Below are positions 1-10,321 of a stretch of 64,000 bases of DNA, piece by piece. The notes below the pieces were generated by a model. It was not told the origin of the DNA. It searched no databases and saw nothing but the letters and a program-made list of their open reading frames with translations. The stretch covers positions 4,774,778 through 4,838,777 of the forward strand of contig NC_088646.1 of the NCBI RefSeq assembly GCF_964019385.1, in the 5' to 3' direction. Origin of the DNA: Sycon ciliatum (Eukaryota; Porifera; Calcarea; Leucosolenida; Sycettidae). The translations under genes and the position numbers were made by a program. The number at the start of each line of letters is the position of its first letter. Position 1 is the first letter of the stretch.

Positions 1-186
1 TACAGGATCGATCGGCTTTGGTCAACCACAGGTTCCGGATTCGTCTGATAATCCGTGTACAGTGCGCAATGCATCATCAAAATGACGTCAACTTGAAATT
101 CTGTCGGGACAGCACCCATATAGGCCATAGTGGAGTTGCACACTCTGGGGGCTTTGGAAGTTATGTACTCTTGGTAGTATGAATAG

Positions 187-593
187 TAGGGCTCAAACGA
201 TTAGTCCAATTAACCGGTTGCAGAATAATTGACGGTTAACCGATAAAGATAACGGTTATGCAGTAACTTTTCAGTCAATTTTTCAAGTATCAGGTCGTTG
301 CAAAGTATGCACTTTCGCAGGCTGTCACCATGGTCACACGCGTAAGCAATTTCTGGGCTATCACCTCGGTCATATCTGGTCTCTTGGTGTGAGACTATGT
401 ATGAATGAGCATGCAAGAGAATATACATGTGTGCGTTGTACTGAATAGGGTACATTGTTTGAATGAGTATAGTCAAATACACGGTTAAAAAAGAGTCCGC
501 CGGATTGCCGTGTCTTATAGGTTATAACCGTTAAACCGACCGTTAGCTTAGCAGCTAACCGTCAGGGGTAAAACCGTGACCGTTTGAGCCCTA
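187..593. mobile_element. Non-autonomous hAT element with 8-bp target duplication
   Basis: The termini are inverted: TAGGGCTCAAACG on the left and CGTTTGAGCCCTA on the right. The flanks carry an identical 8-bp duplication, ATGAATAG, at 179-186 and 594-601. An 8-bp duplication with TAGGG-type ends is the signature of hAT transposons. The 407-bp interior is rich in GGTTAACCG-like palindromes and has no credible transposase frame, so it must be moved by an enzyme encoded elsewhere. Confidence 0.85.
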
Positions 594-607
594 ATGAATA
601 GCCTATA

Positions 608-789
608 AAGCTACGAACGGCGGCGTTGGTTTTCTGGCAGTTTATGGGATACATATGATCAAGGACGGATTGTTTCTAAGAACGTCACGCACACGGTGCT
701 ATAAGAACGCAGCCAGATTGCTGACAAAATAAGAACGTCCCAGTCTTAAACCCCTTGGAAACAACGTTCTTGGGCGCGCGACTCTACTG
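608..789. mobile_element. Partial pogo-like MITE, same family as 7499-7802
   Basis: The right terminus GCGCGACTCTACTG followed by TA matches the end of the 304-bp element at 7499-7802. The interior (a TTTTCTGGCAG block, several AAGAACG words) is homologous to the reverse complement of that copy. The outer left part is missing, and the hAT element at 187-593 lies immediately to the left. TA-flanked CAGTAGAGTC ends are typical of the pogo branch of Tc1/mariner. Confidence 0.6.
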
Positions 790-1850
790 TATGTGACCAA
801 TTCTTCCGTGTTAGGTCTTAGTAGATATGGAGAGTTGAATAAGATATTTTTTTCAAATACTAACATCTTAGGGCCTGGTAAGACTGCGGCAAATTTTGGT
901 TGCCTGACGAAAACAGAAATGAGCGTCCAGAATTAGAATCGCGATCACACTACACAGGTGGGGAGAATGAAAATTCAAACTTCATTTCGAGCGTCAAGTG
1001 GTAATCTCCACGAACGACGTCAAATTCCTTCACCTTGGGGATCACCAACACCTTCAGTGCAATCCTTGCAACCATCCTTATGAGTTTTGTTGTTGTCCGT
1101 GACCTCGATATCGAGATGAAAAAATAAGTGAATATCAGCATCAATGGCGTATCAGCGTCAAACTCCTGTTGGAGCGGAAAAAGCGTGGTCCGTTCTTGCT
1201 TTTTTTTGGAGCGTCAACTCCCGCTTTTGCCGCTCTGGCGGCAAGTTACTATGGAGATTCGGATTATAATCCTAGGATTATTTCAATTTTGCCGCAGTCT
1301 GACCATCTCCTTGCGCAATATTTCTAAGGTCTGTGCCCTATTTTTCGAATCCTATTATAATTATAGGATTTGAGATTTTACTGGACCTTGTTTTATCCTT
1401 AAAATTGGTAGTTTCACGACGGCATGTGCGATATGTCGTCATGAAACCACCCCGTGCCACACCTGTAATGTTCTTTTGCACATTCACTGCTTCAGTCCTT
1501 CCCATGACACCAGCTGAACAATGCTGCTCAAAGTACCTATTCTTGCTCAAAATGGGTATTCATGATGTCCTATGAATCTAAAAAGTAAACATTCATACCT
1601 CAAATATATTTACAGCTTCTAATAAAACCATAATGCTGTTATTATGCGTCATGAATGACTCATGATGACCAATAACAACGGCATAAAGGTCACGCATTTT
1701 CAAATCCTATAATCTATTATATAGGACTTTTTGCCAGCAAATTAAGAGATATGAGAGTAATTCTGGAGCGGACCTGAGCAATATTCCGAAAACTATTCTC
1801 AAAACGTTCCAGCCAAATTTGAAATATTTCAAAAACACTACGCGTCTATA
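790..1850. other. No gene recognised; short ATCCTATAAT palindromes
   Basis: No reading frame of credible length or similarity. Short palindromic ATCCTATAAT/ATTATAGGAT words recur near 1268, 1349 and 1703 and again near 15335. They look like remnants of a small repeat family. Confidence 0.4.
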
Positions 1851-2305
1851 CAGTAAAACCTGTAATGGCGACCACTCGGATATGGCGACCACTTTTCCTT
1901 GTCACGGACGCATTCACATTCAAAACACCTCGGATAAGGCGACCACTCGCTCAACGCGACCGGCAACCACCCACCCGCGACCGCGTTGCACAGTGCTAGT
2001 CATGTAAATGTATGCATTGCATGGTGCACCAGGCATGGTACTTATTGGTAGATCTACACATCAATGCAGGAAGTGTAGATGTACATAATTATGGTGCATG
2101 CACGACATTTGACAGGTCTGAGGACCCCAGGCACATGAGTCGTGCTAGAGTAGCATAGGTGTGTGCACTGTGATGCACTGATCAAAATGATGTATCACAT
2201 GTGGATATGGTCACGTGACCCACTGAACCTGGATAAGAAGACCACCTGGCCACGGCGACCACTTTTTCTCGTCCCTTGAGGGGTCGCCTTAGACAGGTTT
2301 CACTG
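1851..2305. mobile_element. Non-autonomous pogo/Tc1-mariner type MITE
   Basis: The ends are inverted: CAGTAAAACCTGTAATGGCG on the left and GGTCGCCTTAGACAGGTTTC then ACTG on the right, each flanked by TA. GGCGACCAC words are repeated inside both arms. The 455-bp length, TA target and CAGT termini fit a pogo-type MITE. No transposase frame is present. Confidence 0.7.
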
Positions 2306-3184
2306 TAGTTTTGAAATGGGGATTGCCCTATCAAAAATTTGATAATAATAATAATAATAATAATAAAATGGACTGTAACGTTACCGGTACGTAAGTTTTG
2401 TACCTCTCACCGTGGCACTGAGAAGGGATTTTCCCTTTTCCCCAGCCTGAGCACTCTTTTTACTGCCGGAAAAGTTTTACTGCCGCAGCAGCCGCGGCAG
2501 TAAAACTTTGCCGCTGGTAGCGTGCCAGTAACGTCACGTGATCAAATCACCTTGGAAACTTTCCCATTCCGTCACTTTTTATCGGTAGTCTGAGCGCGCC
2601 CTCTGGTACGTGTTTCTGAAGTCCATTTCTCCAAAAAGCCATACAGCAGGAATACTGAGGATGTCGGCCAGGGTTTGCCCCCCCCCCCCCCCCCCCTCCT
2701 CCAAGCACTGAATGAGGGAAAACTATGAAAATCCAGGCCGTTCACTGCACTGTCATAACAGTACAATCTGCGGTTCGAACCCCAGTTGAGGTGCCTTTTG
2801 GACCCCTTTTCAAGGTTCAAATCTCTTGGCATGGTGGCAATGCACTGTGTTCCACGGCAGCTCAGCTGCTCGTCATCATTACCATATTGACTGTGGCTCG
2901 AGCTGGACCAGCTAGGCTGTAGCTCAACGCGAGCTTTCGCTACGATTCTTGATCAAAAACTGCAAGTCGCGGTTGCGGTCGCGGTTCGCGTACGTTGCAT
3001 TGTTTTGTACGTGAGAATGGACCACTTGCCATTTGTACAGATCCACGGAATTCCGTAGAATCCCGTAGACCGGGTAGGGTGTTGAATGCACAGGACCCTA
3101 TTGTGTTTTCTGCTATTTCCACTAAGAAATGGGGCCTGAAGGCATTTCATTCGAAAACCTTTTTCTGACAAAGATCTAGCTAGT
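2306..3184. other. No gene recognised; TAA tract and 19-base C run
   Basis: The stretch holds a (TAA)n tract near 2339-2363, which may be the tail of an old retroelement, and a run of 19 C at 2678-2696. A GGTTCGAACCCC word near 2769 resembles a tRNA B box but has no supporting A box or cloverleaf. Confidence 0.4.
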
Positions 3185-3188
3185 TTAA

Positions 3189-4049
3189 AGGGGAAGTATA
3201 CCCTAAAATCAAATTTTCACCAGTTGTAGTCTTCTGGGTGCTGAGTCGAATGGTCTTGGTCCGAGGAAGCTGCAACGCTCCCTTCCTACTTGAATCCCAA
3301 TCGAACTCGCGCACTTCCACCGAAACTGGGTGACTGCGCCCTACTAGATGGGGATTTGTATGCAAAATGTCACTAAAAGCGCCATTTCGTTCTTATAAAA
3401 GCACGGATGACCGCGATTGGCCCATATGTTGTAGTCTTTTGGACGCTGAGTCGACTGGTTTTGGTCCGAAAAGGCTGCGATGCAGCGTTCCTCCTTTATT
3501 CCCAATCGAACATGCTTGAACAAGCGGTCACGTGCTCCTGGGTGCCCAAATCACCTCGTCACCGCGCCAGCAGGCGACAACTTTCACACCAAGGTTCAAC
3601 TCGAGTTCAACTCGAGTGACAGGACTGCACCCAAAAAAGGTCAAACAGGCTAGTAAGTTGTACCCTGCAGGCACGGTGACCAGGTGACTGGTGTACGCAG
3701 GAGCACGTGACCGCTTGTTCAACCATGTTCGATTGGGAATAAAGGAGGAACGCTGCATCGCAGCCTTTTCGGACCAAAACCAGTCGACTCAGCGTCCAAA
3801 AGACTACAACATATGGGCCAATCGCGGTCATCCGTGCTTTTATAAGAACGAAATGGCGCTTTTAGTGACATTTTGCATACAAATCCCCATCTCGTAGGGC
3901 GCAGTCACCCAGTTTCGGTGGAAGTGCGCGAGTTCGATTGGGATTCAAGTAGGAAGGGAGCGCCTCAGCTTCCTCGGACCAAGACCATTCGACTCAGCAC
4001 CCCGAAGACTACAACTGGTGAAAATTTGATTTTAGGGTATACTTCCCCT
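3189..4049. mobile_element. Long foldback element flanked by TTAA
   Basis: The element begins AGGGGAAG and ends CTTCCCCT, with TTAA at 3185-3188 and 4050-4053. The left ~345 bp and the right ~345 bp are nearly perfect inverted copies around a ~170-bp centre, so the whole 861 bp can fold into one hairpin. A second copy lies at 19321-20170. TTAA targets occur in piggyBac and Kolobok transposons, and the AGGG terminus favours Kolobok. It has no transposase. Frames that appear open on both strands are products of the palindrome. Confidence 0.8.
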
Positions 4050-4053
4050 TTAA

Positions 4054-5150
4054 GTAGGCTGAGGAAGATTGTGCCTGAAGAGCACCACTTATATTGTGCT
4101 CTCCAGGCACAAACATCACCAGGGATACAAATTTACAGAGACGCTCCGTTTCCAGCGCGACAAGCACCTCATGAACACCAGATAGCAGCGTGAGTCAGTG
4201 TCGCTCCTGGACGGTGAGACAGACGTCGAGGACCCTCATTGAATTATGACGCGAACTTTGGTCAAATGCGCATGCATAGCACACATTCAACACCCTTCCG
4301 GGTCTACGGGATTCTACGGGATTTCGTGGATCTGTACAAATTGCAAGTGGTCCATTCTAAAATTCAATTTTTAATTCGTTCCGCAGACCAGAACATGAGG
4401 ATTTTTTTGATTTCGCGCCCGCAGGCAGGTAAAACGTCATAAAAAAATGTGGAGCATGACCACGGTACCGGGAATCGCGAGTGCCAGTGGAACCGCGCTG
4501 CTCCGGTGCATGCAGCCAAGTGCCGCGGAGCCACAATGGAGCCCCGCCCTAAGACACAATCACGAAAAACCACCAAATACGGGAGCTCGCCATTATACAT
4601 GCACTGTCCCTCTTGAATTTTGTGGCTGAAAACAGTAAATTCTGCGAATCCTATATTCTGCAGCAATTCTGCAAGGAAAATGAGCATAAAAGCAGATCGA
4701 ATTTCCGCAACCCCACCGAAATTGGTTGTCCCTATAACTTCATCATCATCATCATCATCAGACCTTTCGCGCTGGCATCGGCGCTAGCCTCGCCTTCGCT
4801 TGGGCCACACCCAATGTTAGACATAATACCAGAAGAGAAGGGGAGAAAAAGAGAAAGAAAGCAAAACCAAAAGGGAAAAATATAGGTGAACAAACACTTG
4901 ATCATACGCATACTATTCAAAGACACTAACAATGCAACACGCTGGTGCAGCACTAGCACATTGCAAGTAGCCATAAGTAAGTTAGACCTGTTCAGTGGTA
5001 CACATATTTCTTGTCGAAGATGTCATTAACCAGTTGATGCCACCTGGATCTCGTGCGCGCAATTTCACGCAATCTGCAGAGGTCTGTACGGTTGTTGAGC
5101 TATAATATAACTTCTGAACCAAAATTATGCGAAATCCTGGTCAAAAATTG
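4054..5150. other. No gene recognised; CAT microsatellite
   Basis: Contains a short (CAT)n tract at about 4741-4759. The word GGTCTACGGGATTCTACGGG near 4301 recurs inverted near 3050-3080, so the two sides of the foldback element share an older inverted repeat. No coding region is supported. Confidence 0.35.
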
Positions 5151-5328
5151 AAATGTAGAAGAGAAAAGGACACATGGATACGAGTTAAGAGTAACTCTCC
5201 ATCACTGTAACATGATACTATATACAGTCAGAAAGTTATTGCACTTTCTGACTGTATATAGTATCATGTTACAGCGATGGAGAGTTACTCTTAACTCGTA
5301 TCCATGTGTCCTTTTCTCTTCTACATTT
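5151..5328. repeat. 178-bp near-perfect palindrome
   Basis: The sequence is symmetric about 5239/5240. Each arm is 89 bp, with a tiny unpaired centre and a single obvious mismatch (ATCACTG against CAGCGAT). Related single arms occur at 22600-22690 and 22940-23010, so it belongs to a dispersed foldback family. It would extrude as a hairpin in single-stranded DNA or RNA. Confidence 0.85.
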
Positions 5329-5744
5329 ATTTATGGCTCAACATCCGAGTTTAAAAAAATTGAAAGCTCCAAAATATACTACATGTACAAGTTGATTTTT
5401 GAAAGTCACAAGCAGGTTGGTTTGGGGGTCTCCAGAAAGAGTAGTTTTTCTCTCTTTTCTGCAATATTTTATAGAAAAGATAAAAGACCAAGGAACCACA
5501 AGTTACGCTACGAGAGAGCTTGGAAGCTCAGGGCCCTACGCTATGCTTTTAGTCGAGCGAAAGCGACGCAAACTGAACTCTCTGCTCATTCTGCCAATAG
5601 TTTCTCTTGTAAAGACGCTGTACATGAGCTGAACTACCTTCGTCCAGTGGTTTGCAGCCGATACAAACTGTTCTTGACCTGTTCTAAGCGTTTTCATATC
5701 CATCGAAAATCCATCACAAAGTTTTTGAGGACCCTGGCTAGCTA

Positions 5745-5803
5745 GCGCCAGACGCTACTGCACTATCGCCCTGCATGCATTCCCCCGATACACTTCACAT
5801 ACA
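5745..5803 (-). repeat. SINE-like fragment
   Basis: The CACTATCGCCCTGCATGCAT block with the following CCCCCGATACACTT matches two better copies at 31206-31300 and 31440-31530. In those copies a B-box-like GGTTCGAATCC lies directly upstream on the minus strand. This copy keeps only the distal part. Confidence 0.4.
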
Positions 5804-5904
5804 TATATGCCACGCCTCTATACAGTCTCTCATTTCTTGGTGCTGACCACTTTTATTAATGCTATACATAATGCTACTATACATACTCATTCTCTTGATG
5901 ATAC

Positions 5905-6010
5905 AGTACGGGACAGATACGGGATAGCGCCAGGCGTGGCACAAACAAACACGAAATTAAAGCTGTGTGGACCCTGGCTAGCGCCAGGCGTTACTTCATA
6001 GCTACGGGAA
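5905..6010. repeat. Dispersed repeat with GGCTAGCGCCAGGCGTTA core
   Basis: The segment from GGGATAGCGCCAGGC through CTACGGGAATAA is repeated at 32990-33073 plus 33447-33485. There it is split by the MITE at 33074-33446. This copy is therefore the uninterrupted empty site for that insertion. Confidence 0.7.
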
Positions 6011-6022
6011 TAAAGTATAATA

Positions 6023-6359
6023 GACACCCTTAGCAAACAACGGTAACGCTATTTTTTACGGTGCTCGTACCTTGATCACCCAAATAGCGTTGAAGCTGCA
6101 GCGTATAAACGTTATGGGGGCTGATTTATCGTTGTGACCAACGGTACGTGTTTTAGCCAAATATTGCATAGTCCGTACGCATTTCACCTTGTATCGCGTA
6201 TATGATGAAAAATGGTTGTACCGCGCGAAATCAAAGCTATTCTTGTGGCAACAGCGTACTAAAAATAGTGTGCATCTTGCTAAAGGTCGAACCCAAATCA
6301 CGGTATTTTCCCCCTTACGATAATACCGTTACAACATAACGTTGTTTGCTAAGGGTGTC
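6023..6359. mobile_element. TA-flanked MITE
   Basis: Inverted termini GACACCCTTAGCAAACAACG and CGTTGTTTGCTAAGGGTGTC are nearly exact and each is flanked by TA. The 337-bp element has no transposase. The target and terminus style fit a non-autonomous Tc1/mariner element. Confidence 0.75.
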
Positions 6360-6362
6360 TAA

Positions 6363-7102
6363 TGTCCACTAATACCACCAGTTACTTTAAAAAACAATCA
6401 GCTCATGTGATAACATTGCTCATGTGATAACATTGCACGACACTGATCGACGGTGATGACGTTCTACAACTAACTGGCTAACAGCTCTAGCACATCTTGG
6501 ATGCGCACTCCAACAGCCTTCCAACTTGGAAGGTTCTAAGTTATACTTCAGTAGAAATAACATAAGGAGGGGAAGGTGAGCGCAACCAAGATAAGCACGA
6601 GCTGAAAGTCTCAGCTGTGAAGGACGTTGGCAGATGTTCATGCATGTCGATGACGATACTGGCAAGACCATTGGACAATACGGTCCGAAAAAAACACGCT
6701 TCAAGGACGCAAAGTAGGCACCGGCGGATTCTGCTCGAAAAGCAGTGAAATTGGCAGAACCATACAAACCTTATGGCAGGCAATTCCTCGAATTCGGCTC
6801 CATTTCTTTATCCACATACCAAACATGCATGAAACTTACCAGAAAAAGTACCGAATTCTGCCAATTTTTCTGCTGGCAGTATCCGCCAGTGCCTAACGCA
6901 AAGCAACATTTCACACAACCTCCCCCTCCTTATGTTATTTCTATAACTTAGAACCTTCCAAGTTGGAAGGTTGTTGGAGTGTGCATCCAAGATGTGCTAG
7001 AGCTGTTAGCCAGTTAGTTGTAGAACGTCAGTCCCGTCGGTCAGTGTCGTGCAATGTTATCGCATGAGCTGATTGTTTAGTAACTGGTGGCGTTAGTGGA
7101 CA
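6363..7102. mobile_element. Foldback element with ~200-bp inverted arms
   Basis: Starts TGTCCACTAATACCACCAG and ends with the inverted GTGGCGTTAGTGGACA. The arms (about 6363-6575 and 6905-7102) share the AACCTTCCAACTTGGAAGG palindrome. That palindrome also occurs in the foldback at 22189-22615, linking the two families. The element abuts the MITE at 6023-6359. No clear target duplication was found and no protein is encoded. Confidence 0.65.
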
Positions 7103-7498
7103 GTATAGAGTAACTTGTAGTTCCTTGGTCCTTTTTTTCTATAAATTAATCCTAGGCTCTTCATTCGAGTCCATTCTGAAATATTTCGTGGGATTTTTCT
7201 GAATTCTGCGGACACTACTGGATTCTGCGGAACTTCTGCAATCCGCGGAATTCACGGGGTACAGGCTATAGCCAGTGCTCATCTTTTTCTGAATGGATTG
7301 TAGACCTGCGAACACTGGGCTGCGAAATGATGCAAGGTGCAAACTTGAGTGACGCAACTGCATTTCATTGAGCAGCATTGTACTTTTCGTACAACTCTCA
7401 TCTAAAGAAAATGTACCGAAGAAAAAATGTGATAGTGGAATTATTAAAGTGAGAAATAACACTTGCAAGGTGACAATAACAAGTATTGATAGCGAGTA

Positions 7499-7802
7499 CA
7501 GTAGAGTCGCGCGTCCACGAACGTTGTTTATCATTATACCCATTCCCGTGTTGAAGTGTAAGTAGACGGTCGCGTACCCAAGAACATTGTTTCCAAGGGG
7601 TTAGCCTGGGACATTCTTATTTTTCAGCAACCTGGCTGCGTTCTTATAGCATGTTCTCAGAAGCAATCCGTACTGGATCAATATGTATCCCATAAGCTGC
7701 CAGAAAACCAACACTGCCGTTCTTAGCTTTCGGCTGTGGTGTTCTTAGCATTTCAGGCTGGATGTTCCTGGGCTCCACGTTCTTCGACACGCGACTCTAC
7801 TG
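7499..7802. mobile_element. pogo-like MITE, complete copy
   Basis: Begins CAGTAGAGTCGCGCGTCC and ends with the inverted GACACGCGACTCTACTG, flanked by TA on both sides. It is 304 bp long with no transposase. Partial relatives end at 789, 39338 and 40555 with the same GAGTCTACTG or GACTCTACTG terminus. Confidence 0.75.
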
Positions 7803-7804
7803 TA

Positions 7805-9191
7805 GCAGCAGTATGCTGCGTCCACAGCTTCGCTTATGCAGAATGGCTTGGGTGAGAGGAGAGGGCCGGTTTAGAGTAATTTTGCGCAAAATTCTGACAC
7901 TATTTGCTAACAATTATAATCGATTATTATAGAGTAATCGATAGGTGAAAACCCACTATCGTTTCAGCTCTACAAGTTGAGTAATACTATCCTGGACACA
8001 AATTTGGCTTATGGCTACGTTGACAAACAGCTTTAAAAGAAACAGTTTCGATTGCCAATGTTTGTTCCAAGCCTGTGAAACAGGCATTCTGGCTGTACAT
8101 AACAACAGGTATCTCACTCGGCTATCCCACTCATCAATACTCCATCAATGCTGTTCAAATATTAATGTGGCAACGAAGTTGTCTGTTGCTGTTCAAAATT
8201 TCAAATTTTAATTTGGCTACGAAGGGGGTTGCTACAGTCGTTTCATCGAACTGATGGATGTGGCAAAAAGTTGAAAATATCTCCAGTCATGTCAATTTTC
8301 AGCGACAAGCTGGTAGGCAGTGCAAATACCGGCTATCATATTCTACGAGTATTCTACGGATTATGTTGCTGCTTATTATGTGGTTAGAGATGTTCTGCTC
8401 TGCGTTACGGGAACGGGGCGCGAAGAATCCCGGGAACTCTCTTCGTGTTCCCGTAACATAATGAAAACCTGTTCTGCTCTACGTTCACGTAGAGAAATCA
8501 TATGGAATGTGTACTGGGAATTTCCCCTGCCATATTGGGCAGTTTTCTGCCTGCATTTGAATTATACACTGCAGATTTGTATGCATTTTCTTTGCGTGTG
8601 CCACACCGTAGAGAACCTCATCCACCCGTAGAAATCTGGACCCAAAACAAGCGAAGCCGTAGGCTCTAACCCGGACATCTCGACCTCTCTACGTGATTTC
8701 TCTATGTTTAACGTACATGTACATGTATAGCAGAACCTCTCTAAGGTTTCATTGTAACAATTTGTTTCTCGAATTACCGGCATAATTGTTTCTGCCCTAG
8801 CTGATACCAGGCATACAATGCCCAGTTAGCAGGGACCTGCTTCAAATGCATCTTGGCCTGGGTTCTAGGCTTGCACCATAACATGATTGTATTTCTTATT
8901 TCTTATTGTGTTGTCAGCTTGTCATCGTCATACTCCTGCTACTGTATAATGTACACTTCTGTCTTCATGGAATGATGGGGGGGGGGGGGGGGGAGTAGGA
9001 GAAACAGTAACTCTGTAACCAATTTTCTCAGTTTCCAAATTTGTCTCGCCATGCAGAATGCAACGTATGGAGGCAAACCCCTGACTTCACTCCAAACAAG
9101 TGCGCATTTATGAACCCTTTATTACAGTACTGACTATTGACTGCATTTTCGTTGATTTTCCTGACAAGAAAACACAAAAATCGACAAATGG
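7805..9191. other. No gene recognised; 17-base G run
   Basis: AT-rich unique-looking sequence without a credible reading frame. It includes a 17-base G run at 8977-8993 and a GTACATGTACATGTA cluster near 8714. Confidence 0.35.
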
Positions 9192-9199
9192 GTAGGGGG

Positions 9200-9945
9200 T
9201 AGGCTTTCCCCAAATCGGCCCGTTTTTTCCGGCTTTTCGCTAGGCTCAAAAATACATCAGATTCGGCTGCAATATCAGCTGATTGTTCGAAAACGGCTGC
9301 AAAATTGGAATATACCGTAAAGTACCGTTGATCCGCCCCCACGCTATGTCGCTTCCCAGCTGGGTTTTCGGCAGGGGGCGGGAATTAGATCAGGGCTGTC
9401 AAGTGCAATACGATGTACAACAACGTAGAGGATCAGACTCAATGTGCTGGATTGTGCACATTTTGATCCTGGATTGGCAAGTATTGTGTACAGCAGTGCA
9501 TGCGTCGGTTCAACATCGTATTTCGTTGTATACGCCGAAGACGCTTCACAGGGAGAAAATCGATAGGGGGCGAATCAACGGTACTTTACGGTATTGGAAA
9601 TCGGCTAAAAGAATTGTTGGCGTATTGGCTTCAAAATTGCACTTTGCAACAACATTTTGATAGCTTTTCGGCGATTCTCAAAGGAACCCTCCAAAATCGG
9701 CGAAAAGCTAAGTTATTTCTCGATAAGTCTCGTTTTCAGCGAATTTTTTGGCCGCTCGATTTGGGGAAAGCCTATCGAGCGGTCATGCTTGCAGCAACAT
9801 CATTCGTTCGTAAACGCACTTTGCAACAATATTTGGTAGATTCTCGGCGATTCTCAAAGGAACCCTAAAATCGGCGAAAAGCTTAGCGATTTTCGATGTC
9901 TCATTTTCGGCGAAATTTTCGGCTGGCCAATTTAGGGAAAGCCTA
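9200..9945. mobile_element. Non-autonomous hAT element with 8-bp target duplication
   Basis: Inverted ends TAGGCTTTCCCCAAATCGGC and its near-exact inverse ending GGGAAAGCCTA. An identical 8-bp duplication GTAGGGGG flanks it at 9192-9199 and 9946-9953. The right part contains two degenerate copies of a ~180-bp block (about 9661-9775 and 9841-9941) with TTCTCAAAGGAACCCT. No transposase is present. A TA-flanked MITE is nested at 9315-9591. Confidence 0.85.
9315..9591. mobile_element. MITE nested inside the hAT element
   Basis: Inverted termini CCGTAAAGTACCGTTGATCC and GAATCAACGGTACTTTACGG are flanked by TA on each side, giving a 277-bp Tc1/mariner-style MITE. Its position inside 9200-9945 shows that it inserted after the hAT element. 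Confidence 0.75.
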
Positions 9946-9953
9946 GTAGGGGG

Positions 9954-10321
9954 GGGGGGGGGGTTGGCGCACCCCTGCCCCCCCCTTGCCTAGAACCCTG
10001 CAGAGCTAGAGTGACTCATTTCCCGTTCCCTCCCTGGTTCCACACACAACACAACCACTATTCTCAGCATTAAATTATCCTATAACCATGTAAAGTGGCA
10101 TGGCTGCCAATTCGGGCCTTCATAAGTTGACCCAACTTAACTTTGCAAACGGTAGCATACTTATCAAGCGAACACAGGCAACGCCCTGGTCACAGGTTCA
10201 GTATGAAAGACATTGAATGTAAAATGTTATGCAGATCAACATTATTCAGCTTTGTGCTTGTGTTATCTTGACTTGTAGCACTGAACAGTCAAGCTTTGTA
10301 GACCAGATGCGCTGGATACTG
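9954..10321. other. Intergenic, no feature recognised
   Basis: Starts in a G run (9949-9963) and leads to the 3' side of the minus-strand gene at 10322. No AATAAA signal on the minus strand was recognised here. Confidence 0.3.

Noticed and set aside
2755-2805. tRNA gene suggested by GGTTCGAACCCC
   Set aside because: No A box at a proper distance and no acceptor or anticodon stem pairing.
3180-4193. Several 60-106 codon frames with identical peptides on both strands, also at 19321-20311
   Set aside because: Produced by the inverted arms of the TTAA foldback elements; not conserved as protein.
5212-5745. 177-codon plus-strand frame
   Set aside because: Starts inside the palindrome at 5151-5328, with no recognisable domain or codon pattern.
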